Of a stretch of 63,135 nt of DNA, positions 27,540 to 36,162 are shown one piece after another. The position numbers and the translations under genes were made by a program. Every line of letters starts with the position of its first letter. Position 1 is the stretch's first letter. This DNA comes from Thermoplasmata archaeon (GTDB lineage Archaea; Thermoplasmatota; Thermoplasmata; Thermoplasmatales; GCA-001856825): positions 1-63,135 of the forward strand of contig JAKAUZ010000015.1 of NCBI GenBank assembly GCA_021817415.1, given 5' to 3'. The notes beneath the pieces were generated by a model, which worked only from the letters and a program-made list of their open reading frames with translations, was not told the origin of the DNA and made no database searches.

Positions 27540-28004
27540 ATGGTTCATCAAAGCAGTATACTGGACAAAGAGCATGCCGAATTACTTGAGCAACTTGAGG
27601 ATGCTTCTTTGAAGAATAACGGGGTATCGGAACTATTCAAGGAAATGCATTCAAAGTTCCTGGTACATCTAGCGAAGGAAAATGAGACCATACTTCCCCT
27701 TTTATCATACGTCAAGGCGGTCTCAGATGGAAAGGTCATCGGTGAGGATCAGAATTACATAAACGCTGGAGAGAAATTCAGAAAAGATTATGATAAAATG
27801 GTCTCGGAGCATAGAAAAATGCGGGATCTGATTGGAAAGGTTGAGGAGAAGTTGAAAGTTCATCCAAATGCTCAGCTATCAAGGCTTGTCGGTTTTTTAT
27901 TGGAACATATTGAGCTCGAAGAAGAATTCCTTTATCCTTCGGCGAGGATGGCGGCAAAGACAATTAGACTTGAACACGAACTCAAGGGTATGGCAGTTAG
28001 ATAA
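27540..28004 (+). CDS. Hemerythrin-like (HHE domain) protein 4
   Basis: A 154-residue helical protein with the clearest diiron pattern of the four: LDKEHAELLEQLE near residue 11, HSKFLVHLAKENETILPLL near 38-50, VSEHRKMRDLIG near 86 and LLEHIELEEEFLYPSA near 122-135. ATG 27540 is at the predicted start of transcription. It is divergent from the NDH-2 gene and has its own palindrome. Likely binds NO or O2 at a diiron centre or assists Fe-S repair. Confidence 0.85.
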   Translation: MVHQSSILDKEHAELLEQLEDASLKNNGVSELFKEMHSKFLVHLAKENETILPLLSYVKAVSDGKVIGEDQNYINAGEKFRKDYDKMVSEHRKMRDLIGKVEEKLKVHPNAQLSRLVGFLLEHIELEEEFLYPSARMAAKTIRLEHELKGMAVR

Positions 28005-28047
28005 ATATCCATTGGCTAGACATTCCAGAGCGTATCTAGGGGTGAAA

Positions 28048-28680
28048 TTAGCTCTCTTTCTTCTTGAAATAGGAAGAAATGATGTTCTTTTCTGCCCTCC
28101 TGAGTATCTCTGCAAGAGTGACGTAGGATACATTTAGCCTCTTGGAAAGCCCTTCCAGATTGATTTTCTTTGGATATTCAAAAAAACCCAACTCAAGTGC
28201 AGTCTTTACCACAAATTCCTGTCTAGCTGTTATATCCCCTTTCTTGCTAAGGCGACTCTTCTTGAGAAGTTCAAATTTCACTCCATCTTCCTCCAGCCTA
28301 TGCAGAAAGGAAGAGACCGTTTTCTCATCCGGGACAAGCCATTGCATTGTCATGTTTCCTGCTTCGTCCGATCGTGCTTGAGTCAGGAACAGATCCCACT
28401 TGTGGATCTCCCTGCAGATTGCACACTCATCAGCGTTGACAATAGCAGTCGCATGATAATCATCCATTATTTTCAGATGTTCCTCGCTTGAAGGTTTGCT
28501 CATGTTGAGATCATTTGAAAGACCTTCTACCTGACCTTCAGGCGAAAAAATTTCAACCAGATCTTTGACTCCCTCAGAGCTTGCTCTGATATCTCTAATC
28601 CTAATTTCAGCGGAATGAGTTTGAACAAGATTTCTTATCCATTCCACAGGCGTTTTGAATCTTAACTCGAGTTCTATCAC
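28048..28680 (-). CDS. HTH_10 (Bat-type) regulator with CxxC, island right end
   Basis: A 210-residue paralogue of 19088-19702. The sensor region carries NADECAICREIHKWD (Cys86, Cys89), at about the same place as Cys82/Cys85 in the other. The C-terminus has the HTH_10: ITARQEFVVKTALELGFFEYP followed by INLEGLSKRLNVSYVTLAEILRRA. CxxC plus nearby His suggests metal, haem or Fe-S sensing. No palindrome lies upstream, so it is not obviously self-regulated. Together with the other protein it is the best candidate to bind the island palindrome. Confidence 0.82.
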   Translation of the reverse strand: MIELELRFKTPVEWIRNLVQTHSAEIRIRDIRASSEGVKDLVEIFSPEGQVEGLSNDLNMSKPSSEEHLKIMDDYHATAIVNADECAICREIHKWDLFLTQARSDEAGNMTMQWLVPDEKTVSSFLHRLEEDGVKFELLKKSRLSKKGDITARQEFVVKTALELGFFEYPKKINLEGLSKRLNVSYVTLAEILRRAEKNIISSYFKKKES

Positions 28681-29132
28681 TAGTATCAGATTAATTATCA
28701 GAATATACTATTTAAGAAAGAAGTAGCACGGCACTCCTTTCACTTATTGTTACCCCCTGCAGGGCAAGGGATCAGAAAAGGGATCGCGTGGCGTTGTTTG
28801 TTGGTATTTTAAATGATTCTTTCGGCTAAATACCTACATTCGATTCCTTTAAATATTTTAACCTGGATTTATTCTACCAATTCTGGTGACTTAGATAACA
28901 CTTTTTAAGTTAACAGGAAGGGGTGATCTTTTCTATCCACTTTTAAGTATTAAATGTCCATTTTATAATTCCCAAAGGACAACTGCAATCTGATAGGATT
29001 CTATGGCAGTGTTTTGGGGATTCTCCTTCATAAAACCCCGATTTGGTAATCGTTGGATGTTTGTTATCCTTGCCTCAGAATGCGATCGTGTTCGAACTCA
29101 ATTTTAATGAGTTGTTCGCTTAATTACTTAAG
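28681..29132. other. Intergenic, no gene seen
   Basis: A/T-rich with scattered stops in all frames. It holds the promoter of the leftward regulator at its start and the 3' flank of tRNA-Gln at its end. Nothing else recognised. Confidence 0.35.
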
Positions 29133-29205
29133 TAGCCCCGGGCAGATTCGAACTGCCGTCAACGGGTCCAGAGCCCGCTATGCTTGGCCACTACACCACG
29201 GGGCT
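29133..29205 (-). tRNA. tRNA-Gln (anticodon CUG)
   Basis: A full cloverleaf can be drawn: acceptor AGCCCCG with CGGGGCT, anticodon stem GCGGG/CCCGT around loop CTCTGGA (anticodon CTG, reads CAG), T-arm GGCAG-TTCGAAT-CTGCC and discriminator A. CCA is not encoded and no intron is visible. Its 3' half is repeated exactly at 8815-8854. Confidence 0.93.
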
Positions 29206-29421
29206 TTTCAGCTGTAATCGTGAAGTCATAGATATTGTTTGCTATTACTGCTTGTCAAGGGAGGTTCTTCCTTAATTTTTTGGATGTCTCGGTTGCAGTT
29301 GAGTTCATGAGACGTAAACTTCCTTTCTTAACTGGTTCCAACGCGTTCCTGCCACGATTTCCATCGGAATTCCTAAAAATGTATTTATAGTGGCTATGAA
29401 ATGTATCAGTGTGCAATGTAA

Positions 29422-30555
29422 ATGGATTTCAACATTCCAGATGATGCTAAATCTATAAGGGATAAGGTCAGTGACTTTATGACAAGGGAGGTTGTCCCTC
29501 TTATTAGTAAACTGGAAAGAGATAGTTCTGTAATGGTTGATATTTTCAAGAAAATGGGAAAACTTGGACTACTGGGTATTACCATACCAGAGGAATTCGG
29601 AGGATCTGGAATGGATTTCCTGACTTTAGGAATTGTTTTGGAAGAGGTCTCATATTTTTCTGGCTCCCTAGCACTTTCATATGGGGCTCACTCCAACTTA
29701 GTAATGGATAATATATTCAGAAATGGGTCCGCAGAGCAGCGAGAGGAGTTTATTCCTCCTATGGTAAAGGGAGAACGCATTGGTTCACTATGTCTTACAG
29801 AACCTGGAGGAGGGTCCGATGCCATTGGTAGTATGAAGACAAGCTATGTTAGCGCTGGAGATGCGTATGTTCTGAACGGTACGAAGACTTTCATCACCAA
29901 TGCTCCATTGGCGGGAACATTTCTGATCTATGCAAGAAACGGGAATAATTATTCCGCTTTCGTCGCAAAAAAGGAGGACGGAATTGAAACCCCTCGTCAG
30001 TTTGAAAAACTTGGGGTGAGAGGATCGCCTACGGGGGACGTTGTGATGAAGGACGTCTCTATTCCACTGGACAGGGTACTCGGAAGAGAGGGAGAGGGTA
30101 AGAAGATAATTTATGGAGGACTCAATGCTGAAAGGGCCATATTCGCTTTCATGCCTCTAGGGCTTGCGAGAAGAGCCCTTGACGAATCAATCAGGTACTC
30201 ACAAGTACGTGAGCAATTTGGAAATCACCTGTCAGAATTTGAGCTTATTCAGGAGAAAATAGCATATATGTTTACAAAAATAGAGGCGGCAAGGTTGCTT
30301 GCATACAAAGCTGCCAAGATGGCTGGAGAAAACGTGAAGGATCCGTCTTACGCAGCTGCATCAATAATGAACGCCTCAGAAATGGCCACGCAGGTGACCA
30401 AAGATGCACTTCAAATCTTTGGAGGATATGGATACTCTACGGATTTTCCAGTAGAACGGTTATTCAGAGACTCTATTATTGCAGAGATAGGGGCAGGAAC
30501 TACGGAGATTAGGAAAATAGTGATAGCAAGGTATATCCTTGGAAAATTCCATTAA
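29422..30555 (+). CDS. Acyl-CoA dehydrogenase
   Basis: A 377-residue flavoprotein oxidising acyl-CoA to enoyl-CoA. Family signatures are present: LCLTEPGGGSDAIGSMKT (near residue 130), RGSPTGDVVMKDVSIP, and the C-terminal IFGGYGYSTDFPVERLFRD followed by GAGTTEIRKIVIAR. TATA-like TATTTATAG lies about 35 bases before ATG 29422. It begins a set of rightward acyl-CoA metabolism genes. Chain-length preference cannot be read; the catalytic Glu was not located with certainty. Confidence 0.92.
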   Translation: MDFNIPDDAKSIRDKVSDFMTREVVPLISKLERDSSVMVDIFKKMGKLGLLGITIPEEFGGSGMDFLTLGIVLEEVSYFSGSLALSYGAHSNLVMDNIFRNGSAEQREEFIPPMVKGERIGSLCLTEPGGGSDAIGSMKTSYVSAGDAYVLNGTKTFITNAPLAGTFLIYARNGNNYSAFVAKKEDGIETPRQFEKLGVRGSPTGDVVMKDVSIPLDRVLGREGEGKKIIYGGLNAERAIFAFMPLGLARRALDESIRYSQVREQFGNHLSEFELIQEKIAYMFTKIEAARLLAYKAAKMAGENVKDPSYAAASIMNASEMATQVTKDALQIFGGYGYSTDFPVERLFRDSIIAEIGAGTTEIRKIVIARYILGKFH

Positions 30556-30718
30556 CATTCTATAAAGGAGAAACTGCCGTTCTCGGATTCCGGGGACACA
30601 GGTTAAGATGCTATATGTGCAAATTGGTTTAATTCAGTCGTGGATTAGTCTAAATTAACTGTTTAGGCAATGGAGATTCTTTTATACCTGTTTTTCAATA
30701 GTCAGTAGTGATGTTGTA

Positions 30719-32185
30719 ATGTTTAACATCGCCCATATAATGGATTTGTCTGTTGATAAGTGGAAAAATAAGACTTTTCTTGTATTCAACGGGAGGAAAA
30801 TAACTTACAAGGATTTCGGCGATCGCGTGGAGGAATGGGTTGCATTTCTCCGATCTAAACAAATAAACAGAGGGGACATAGTTGCTGTATTTTCCAAGAA
30901 CCGCCCTGAAATGCTTGAATTGTGGATGGCACTAAGCCGGCTGGGGGCCGTTTATTCCCCATATAATTACAATCTCAAGTCCACTGAAATCCAGTCATTG
31001 ATCAACAACTCGTCTCCATCAATTCTCTTCACTGATTCATCCCTCCCAGAGATTTCTGGAACTGAGGTGATCAATTTCGACACAGTGGAGATAAAAGGCT
31101 CTGACAGTACAGTCGAAAATACCGATTCCGAGGATATGTGCACTCTCCTCTACACTTCAGGAACTGAAGCTATGCCTAAAGGGGTTATGAACACCCATTT
31201 GAACTGGTACTCAGCCCTTATGAGTTCCATTTATGATCTGGAATGGAAAAATGACGATGTATTCCTTCTTAGTATCCCGATTTATCACGTCGCTGGTCTT
31301 TACACATTCCTCGGGTTCATGAACGTGGGGGGCACAATCCTAATTGAATCCGTCCCAAACCCTTCAGAGATAATTTCATTGATAAATGAGTTCAGGGTCA
31401 CCTACCTCATATTCCCGCCAACAGTATACATTGCTCTCTCCCAAATAGCGAAGGAACCGTTCTCCTCCGTCAAGAAGTGCATTAGCTTTGGCGCCTTCAT
31501 AAGCGAGTCTCAATTTGATGCTGTTTCGAAAGTTTTTCCAAATGTGAGGTGGAGAAATTATTATGGAATGACTGAAACCACCCCAATGGGAACCACTCTT
31601 CAACCAGAGGATTTTGAGAAAAGAAAGGAATCGATAGGAAAACCTCATATCAACATTTCAATCAAATTGTTGAGGGATGATGGCAGCGAAACGAAACCGG
31701 GGGAAGTTGGAGAAATTTGCATGAAAGGTCCATCAGTGGCGAAGGGATATTTCAGAGATGATGACAAGACCCGCGAAACATTCCATGAAGGATGGGTTCA
31801 CTCTGGCGATCTGGCAAAAATGGATGATGAAGGTTTTCTCTATTTTGTGGACAGAAAGAAGGATATGGTCCGGACAGGTGGTGAGAACGTATCATCGGTT
31901 GAGGTTGAACGTGAAATTCTAACATACAGACCGGTTGCGGAAGCTGCAGTCGTTGGATTACCTCATCCCTATTGGATGGAAGCTGTGACTGCTTTTGTAA
32001 CGCCAAAACGTGACCAGAAAATAAATGAGACGGAACTGGCCGAATACCTGAAAGGGAGAATGGCAGGATACAAATTACCCAAGAAAATAATTGTTCTCGA
32101 ATCGCTACCACACAGCGCAAGCGGAAAGCTCCTCAAGAGGGAACTCAAAAAGATGTATGCGGATTCCTATACTGAAAGTAAATGA
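30719..32185 (+). CDS. AMP-forming acyl-CoA synthetase 1
   Basis: A 488-residue ANL-superfamily enzyme activating a carboxylic acid to acyl-CoA. It contains YYGMTETTPMG, HSGDLAKMDDEGFLYFVDRKKDMVRTGGENV and the C-terminal lysine region SASGKLLKRELK. The P-loop-like motif reads LLYTSGTEAMPKGV, where most members have TSGTTGxPKG, so ATP handling or specificity may differ. TTTTATACC lies about 35 bases upstream. Its stop overlaps the MaoC start (ATGA). Confidence 0.9.
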   Translation: MFNIAHIMDLSVDKWKNKTFLVFNGRKITYKDFGDRVEEWVAFLRSKQINRGDIVAVFSKNRPEMLELWMALSRLGAVYSPYNYNLKSTEIQSLINNSSPSILFTDSSLPEISGTEVINFDTVEIKGSDSTVENTDSEDMCTLLYTSGTEAMPKGVMNTHLNWYSALMSSIYDLEWKNDDVFLLSIPIYHVAGLYTFLGFMNVGGTILIESVPNPSEIISLINEFRVTYLIFPPTVYIALSQIAKEPFSSVKKCISFGAFISESQFDAVSKVFPNVRWRNYYGMTETTPMGTTLQPEDFEKRKESIGKPHINISIKLLRDDGSETKPGEVGEICMKGPSVAKGYFRDDDKTRETFHEGWVHSGDLAKMDDEGFLYFVDRKKDMVRTGGENVSSVEVEREILTYRPVAEAAVVGLPHPYWMEAVTAFVTPKRDQKINETELAEYLKGRMAGYKLPKKIIVLESLPHSASGKLLKRELKKMYADSYTESK

Positions 32186-32622
32186 AGGATGGGATTTGCG
32201 TGGAAATAGTCACGGATGGCAGAACAATAACAGAGACAGACATAGTAATGTTTTCTTACTTCACGGGAGACTGGACATACCTCCACACTGATGCTGAAGC
32301 CTCGAAGGTGAGTATTTTTGGCGAGAGGGTGGCACATGGGTATCTCACTCTCTCCATATCACTGGGGCTCGTTGTAAGGTCTGGAGCCATTGACGTGAAA
32401 AAGTTCATTGCACTCATATCCATTGAAAGCGTGAAGTTTCTGAATCCTGTAAAGATTGGCGATACCTTGAAAGTTGCATACACAATAACTAAGGAAGATG
32501 ACAGGGGGAATCGGGTAAAAGTCACAACAAAGGCTAGAACTATCAACCAGAAGAATCAGACGGTGATGGAATTTAAAACAGTCCATCTTGAAAGAACTGA
32601 GGGGGAAGGGGGAAAATTATGA
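32182..32622 (+). CDS. MaoC-family (R)-specific enoyl-CoA hydratase-like protein
   Basis: A 146-residue hot-dog protein with the hydratase motif FTGDWTYLHTDAEAS (Asp and His about five residues apart near 28-34) and the FGERVAHGYLTLS region. It would hydrate enoyl-CoA made by the dehydrogenase. It overlaps both neighbours by four bases (ATGA at each end), so it is tightly co-translated with the synthetase and thiolase genes. Confidence 0.85.
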   Translation: MKDGICVEIVTDGRTITETDIVMFSYFTGDWTYLHTDAEASKVSIFGERVAHGYLTLSISLGLVVRSGAIDVKKFIALISIESVKFLNPVKIGDTLKVAYTITKEDDRGNRVKVTTKARTINQKNQTVMEFKTVHLERTEGEGGKL

Positions 32623-33872
32623 AATCATATTTGCAACTCAAAAATGAAGGTGGGAGGGTTGCTATTGTCGGGACAGGACAGACGAAGTTCGAGGCCAGGA
32701 TTCCTGGAATGACTTACTACGAGCTAGCGTTTCAGGCAGCAAAGAACGCTTTAGCAGATGCCAACATTGAACCAGGAATGATTGATTCAGTGGTCTATGG
32801 AATCTACAACGATCTGTTCGAGAGACAGATTATGCCCGACACGTACATACATGACTACCTTGGTATGTATGGCAAACCGGGCACGAGGATCACGACAGGA
32901 GGGGCTACGGGAGGATATGCTTTCAGGGCAGCATACGCGGACGTTGCCTCAGGTCTTTCCGACATTGCAATGGTAGTAGGCGTAGAGAAGGCACAGGATT
33001 GCTATGACTGGGCACAGGGAAAAACGACCCCTGAGGTGCTCAAGTCAATTGCTTACAGTGCGGACATGACGTGGGAATTTCCACTCGGCGTATCTGCAGC
33101 GTCATCCTACGCAGTACTTGCTTCCGCCCACATGAAGAAATACGGGACGACAGAGGAACAGGCCGCCATGGTCAGTGTGAAGAACCACGGGAATGCCTTG
33201 AACAATCCTTTCGCCCAGAGTCCGATGAGGATTACTGTTGATGACGTCATGTCGTCTAGGATTATATCCTACCCGTTCAAACTGCTTGATAGTTCCCTTT
33301 ACACTGAAGGTGCGTATGTGCTTATTATCATGAACGAGAAAAAGGTGAGAGAGATCGGCGTAAAGGACCCAGTATGGGTGAAAGGAATTGGCTCCTCTAA
33401 TGATAAATCATTTACTGGCCTTCGGTCGTCTATCGACAAACTTGGTAAGTTTGGTGATATTGCTGATCTGAGGAATCATTACAAAGCTGCTGAAGAGGCA
33501 TACAGGATGGCGGGTATCAGCAATCCAAGAAAGGAAATAGATGTTGCAGAACTTCACGATGCTTTCAGCTTCACAGAAATCCAAGCTTATGAAGCAATGG
33601 GTTTCTGTGAGAGAGGTAAAGGAGGATTGTTCGTTGAGGAGGGGACCGCGTCAATGGGAGGGGATTTACCTGTTTCCCCGTCAGGAGGACTTCTGGGCGC
33701 CGGTCATGCTGTTGGTGCTACGGGGGTAATGCAGATAGGAGAAATCGCAAACCAGATCAGACATAAAGCTGGGAGAAGGCAGATTGAAATTAGGAATAAT
33801 AACGGACTTGCCCATTCCATTGGAGGTCCAGGGTCATCTTATTGTACAGTTACCATTCTAGGAGGGAACTAG
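32619..33872 (+). CDS. Thiolase-family protein (SCP-x-like) lacking the usual nucleophile Cys
   Basis: A 417-residue thiolase-fold protein. Where catalytic thiolases have an N-terminal ...CASG... nucleophile, this reads ITTGGATGGYAFRAAY (near residue 90) with no Cys. The later ELHDAFSFTE, GAGHAVGATGVMQI and GGPGSSYC segments are present. Archaeal homologues with this TGGATG form are common beside DUF35 proteins, so it may act in a complex or use another residue; whether it cleaves 3-oxoacyl-CoA is uncertain. It overlaps the MaoC gene and is followed by the DUF35 gene two bases later. Confidence 0.85.
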   Translation: MKSYLQLKNEGGRVAIVGTGQTKFEARIPGMTYYELAFQAAKNALADANIEPGMIDSVVYGIYNDLFERQIMPDTYIHDYLGMYGKPGTRITTGGATGGYAFRAAYADVASGLSDIAMVVGVEKAQDCYDWAQGKTTPEVLKSIAYSADMTWEFPLGVSAASSYAVLASAHMKKYGTTEEQAAMVSVKNHGNALNNPFAQSPMRITVDDVMSSRIISYPFKLLDSSLYTEGAYVLIIMNEKKVREIGVKDPVWVKGIGSSNDKSFTGLRSSIDKLGKFGDIADLRNHYKAAEEAYRMAGISNPRKEIDVAELHDAFSFTEIQAYEAMGFCERGKGGLFVEEGTASMGGDLPVSPSGGLLGAGHAVGATGVMQIGEIANQIRHKAGRRQIEIRNNNGLAHSIGGPGSSYCTVTILGGN

Positions 33873-33874
33873 TA

Positions 33875-34432
33875 ATGAGAGAATCCACAAAGAAGGCAAA
33901 GGAAGTACTGGGAAGGGAACTGAAATCTCGCCCACTTGAGAGCCTGATAGACGATATGATACTTAAAAAAATCACTGGAAATCCATCCGTCCTTGAAAGT
34001 GAAAAGTATTTCGAGGTTCCAGATAAAATGGTCATGTTTTACAAATACAGTTATGGCCAACAGTCAAGGTTCTTCAAGGAGTTGAAGGACAATGCAGCTC
34101 TTTATGGAGCAAGGTGTAGGAAATGTGGAATCGTTTATTTCCCCCCTAGGGCCCAATGCTCTGAGTGTTACTCTGATACGGAATGGACCCCAGTGAGTAA
34201 TGAGGGAGTTGTTGTGTCAAGCACCACGGTGTGGTACACGACATCAGAATTTTTTGACAGGACACCCTATGCGGTCGGATACGTGAGGCCCACGGACGCA
34301 AACACCGCAATGCTTCAAAGGATTGACCTCAAGGGCAGAGAGTTCATTGAACCTGGAGAGAAAGTGATAGCGGTTTTCAAGAGGGAAAGGTTTGGGACTG
34401 TTTCAGATTTCTGGTACGAAATTAAGGAGTGA
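33875..34432 (+). CDS. DUF35 OB-fold/zinc-ribbon acyl-CoA-binding protein
   Basis: A 185-residue protein with a rubredoxin-like zinc ribbon (CRKCGIVYFPPRAQCSEC, about residues 87-104) followed by an OB-fold. Such proteins bridge or channel acyl-CoA for archaeal thiolases. The N-terminal 80 residues are an extension of unknown role. ATG 33875 follows the thiolase stop by two bases with GGAGG upstream; the frame reaches back to 33842 but that part overlaps thiolase coding. Its pairing with the thiolase supports a complex. Confidence 0.85.
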   Translation: MRESTKKAKEVLGRELKSRPLESLIDDMILKKITGNPSVLESEKYFEVPDKMVMFYKYSYGQQSRFFKELKDNAALYGARCRKCGIVYFPPRAQCSECYSDTEWTPVSNEGVVVSSTTVWYTTSEFFDRTPYAVGYVRPTDANTAMLQRIDLKGREFIEPGEKVIAVFKRERFGTVSDFWYEIKE

Positions 34433-34437
34433 TTTGC

Positions 34438-35958
34438 GTGGTGAATGTTAATTTGGTCCAACTGCTTAGCCGCTCTCTTACAGAGAAGGAAGGTGACTCG
34501 ATATCTTTTTACGGGTACAGCTACGCGGGAAAGGATGTAATGAGGATATCTCTATCAGTTTCATCATATCTTTCGGAAAGCGGAGTTGTACCAGGAGATA
34601 TTGTAGCAGTGGACATGTTCAACAGACCGGAACTCCTCTTCATCATATTTGGGTCCTGGATTGCTGGAGCCACGGTAACTCCAATAAATGTCCATCTTAA
34701 GACTGAGGAGATTCTCTACCAGCTCGCGGATTCAGGTGCCAAAATCCTGTTCTCTGAATCGTCTCTCTCGGAGAGAGTAACGGGAGCGTTGAAAAGTCAA
34801 GCTGGGGAAGTTAAGGATGTGACATTGGACCTTGAAGGAAATGATAGACAGGGAAATGTCTATAAGGACGTATTCGACCGCGAAATGGAATATGGCAAAC
34901 CATTTCAGAATCCAGACGACCTTTTCATAATATATACGTCAGGTACCACAGGAAGACCGAAGGGGGCTGTCCTCACCTCCAATAACGTATACAGGGAAGC
35001 TTTGCAGCTGCAGCACGTAATAAACATCAAAAAGGAAGATAAAATGATAATAATTCTCCCCCTCTTTCACGTTAATAATCTTATGTTCAGCATAGCCACG
35101 CTGATGAGGGGAGGCTCCCTCATAATAATGAGAAAGTTCGATATCAAAGAATTTTTCCAGCAGGTTTCAAGGTACAGACCAACTCTGTTCTCCGCAGTTC
35201 CCACGATTTATAAAATGCTGATAGATTCTTGGACAGAGGAAAATGGAAGGGCGCTTTCATCACTCGAAACGGGAATATGCGGTGCTGCGCCCATGCCTGT
35301 GAAATGGTTTAACGATTTTGAGCGCATTTACCGGATAAAGATAATTGAGGGTTACGGACTCACGGAAGGAACAGTGGCATCCACAATAAACCCTCGTTAT
35401 GCGCAAAGAAAGGTTGGTTCAATAGGCATCCCTTTCCCGGGACAGGATGTCAGGATATTTTCTGACAACGACGAAGAGCTCCCTCCCGGAGAAATCGGCG
35501 AGATAGTGATAAGGGGACCCAATGTGATGAAAGGATATCTCAACAAAGACAAAGAGACGGAGGTGACCCTCAAGAATGGATGGCTTCATTCAGGAGATAT
35601 CGGGTACATGGACAACGATGGCTATTTTTACATAGTTGACAGGAAAAAGGATATGATAATAAGGGGGGGAGAGAACATTTTTCCAAAGGAAGTTGAGGAT
35701 ACGTTGCTGAAATTTCCGGGGATATCCGAAGCGGCTGTGATTGGAGTTCCTGACGAACTGTACGGGGAAGAAGTCATGGCATTCGTGGTGACACAGGAGA
35801 GAGGGATAAGAGAGAAGGACATACTGGAATTTTGCGTCAAAACCATGGCTAGTTATAAATGTCCAAAGAGGATTGAATTTATAAGTGAGATTCCAAAGAA
35901 TTCGATCGGAAAGGTTCAGAAGACTGAACTAAGGAAACTAGTCTCAACCCGGAAGTGA
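34438..35958 (+). CDS. AMP-forming acyl-CoA synthetase 2
   Basis: An ANL-superfamily ligase of about 506 residues with canonical motifs IIYTSGTTGRPKGAVLT, EGYGLTEGT, LHSGDIGYMDNDGYFYIVDRKKDMIIRGGENIFP and the final Lys region NSIGKVQKTEL. GTG 34438 is preferred because GGAG (34426-34429) sits about nine bases upstream; GTG 34429 and 34441 are alternatives. It differs from the first synthetase in having a standard P-loop. It ends the acyl-CoA operon. Confidence 0.88.
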   Translation: MVNVNLVQLLSRSLTEKEGDSISFYGYSYAGKDVMRISLSVSSYLSESGVVPGDIVAVDMFNRPELLFIIFGSWIAGATVTPINVHLKTEEILYQLADSGAKILFSESSLSERVTGALKSQAGEVKDVTLDLEGNDRQGNVYKDVFDREMEYGKPFQNPDDLFIIYTSGTTGRPKGAVLTSNNVYREALQLQHVINIKKEDKMIIILPLFHVNNLMFSIATLMRGGSLIIMRKFDIKEFFQQVSRYRPTLFSAVPTIYKMLIDSWTEENGRALSSLETGICGAAPMPVKWFNDFERIYRIKIIEGYGLTEGTVASTINPRYAQRKVGSIGIPFPGQDVRIFSDNDEELPPGEIGEIVIRGPNVMKGYLNKDKETEVTLKNGWLHSGDIGYMDNDGYFYIVDRKKDMIIRGGENIFPKEVEDTLLKFPGISEAAVIGVPDELYGEEVMAFVVTQERGIREKDILEFCVKTMASYKCPKRIEFISEIPKNSIGKVQKTELRKLVSTRK

Positions 35959-35963
35959 TTGAT

Positions 35964-35973
35964 TCCTTTTTTA
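35964..35973 (+). terminator. T-rich terminator after the acyl-CoA operon
   Basis: TCCTTTTTTATT-type pyrimidine run just after the stop of the second synthetase, consistent with archaeal T-run termination. No hairpin is needed or seen. Confidence 0.4.
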
Positions 35974-36162
35974 TTGGTCTGGGAGTCGAACAGAGCGTCC
36001 TTCCAACCTAATTGCCTAAGGCAGGTTTGGCGCTCTAACTGAACCCAGGCGAACGGAATAATTTTAGGGCAGGAGAAAAAATTGTTCTTGAGAGCAGTAC
36101 GTTCTCAGGTAGCGATTAAGTTAAATAATTTTGAGTGCTATGGGAGAAAAGAGTGGGTCTTG

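Noticed and set aside
8815-29205. Treating the 20 kb between the tRNA-Gln copies as a proven mobile element
   Set aside because: No integrase, transposase or plasmid gene was seen and the similarity extends past the tRNA, so only a possibility is reported.
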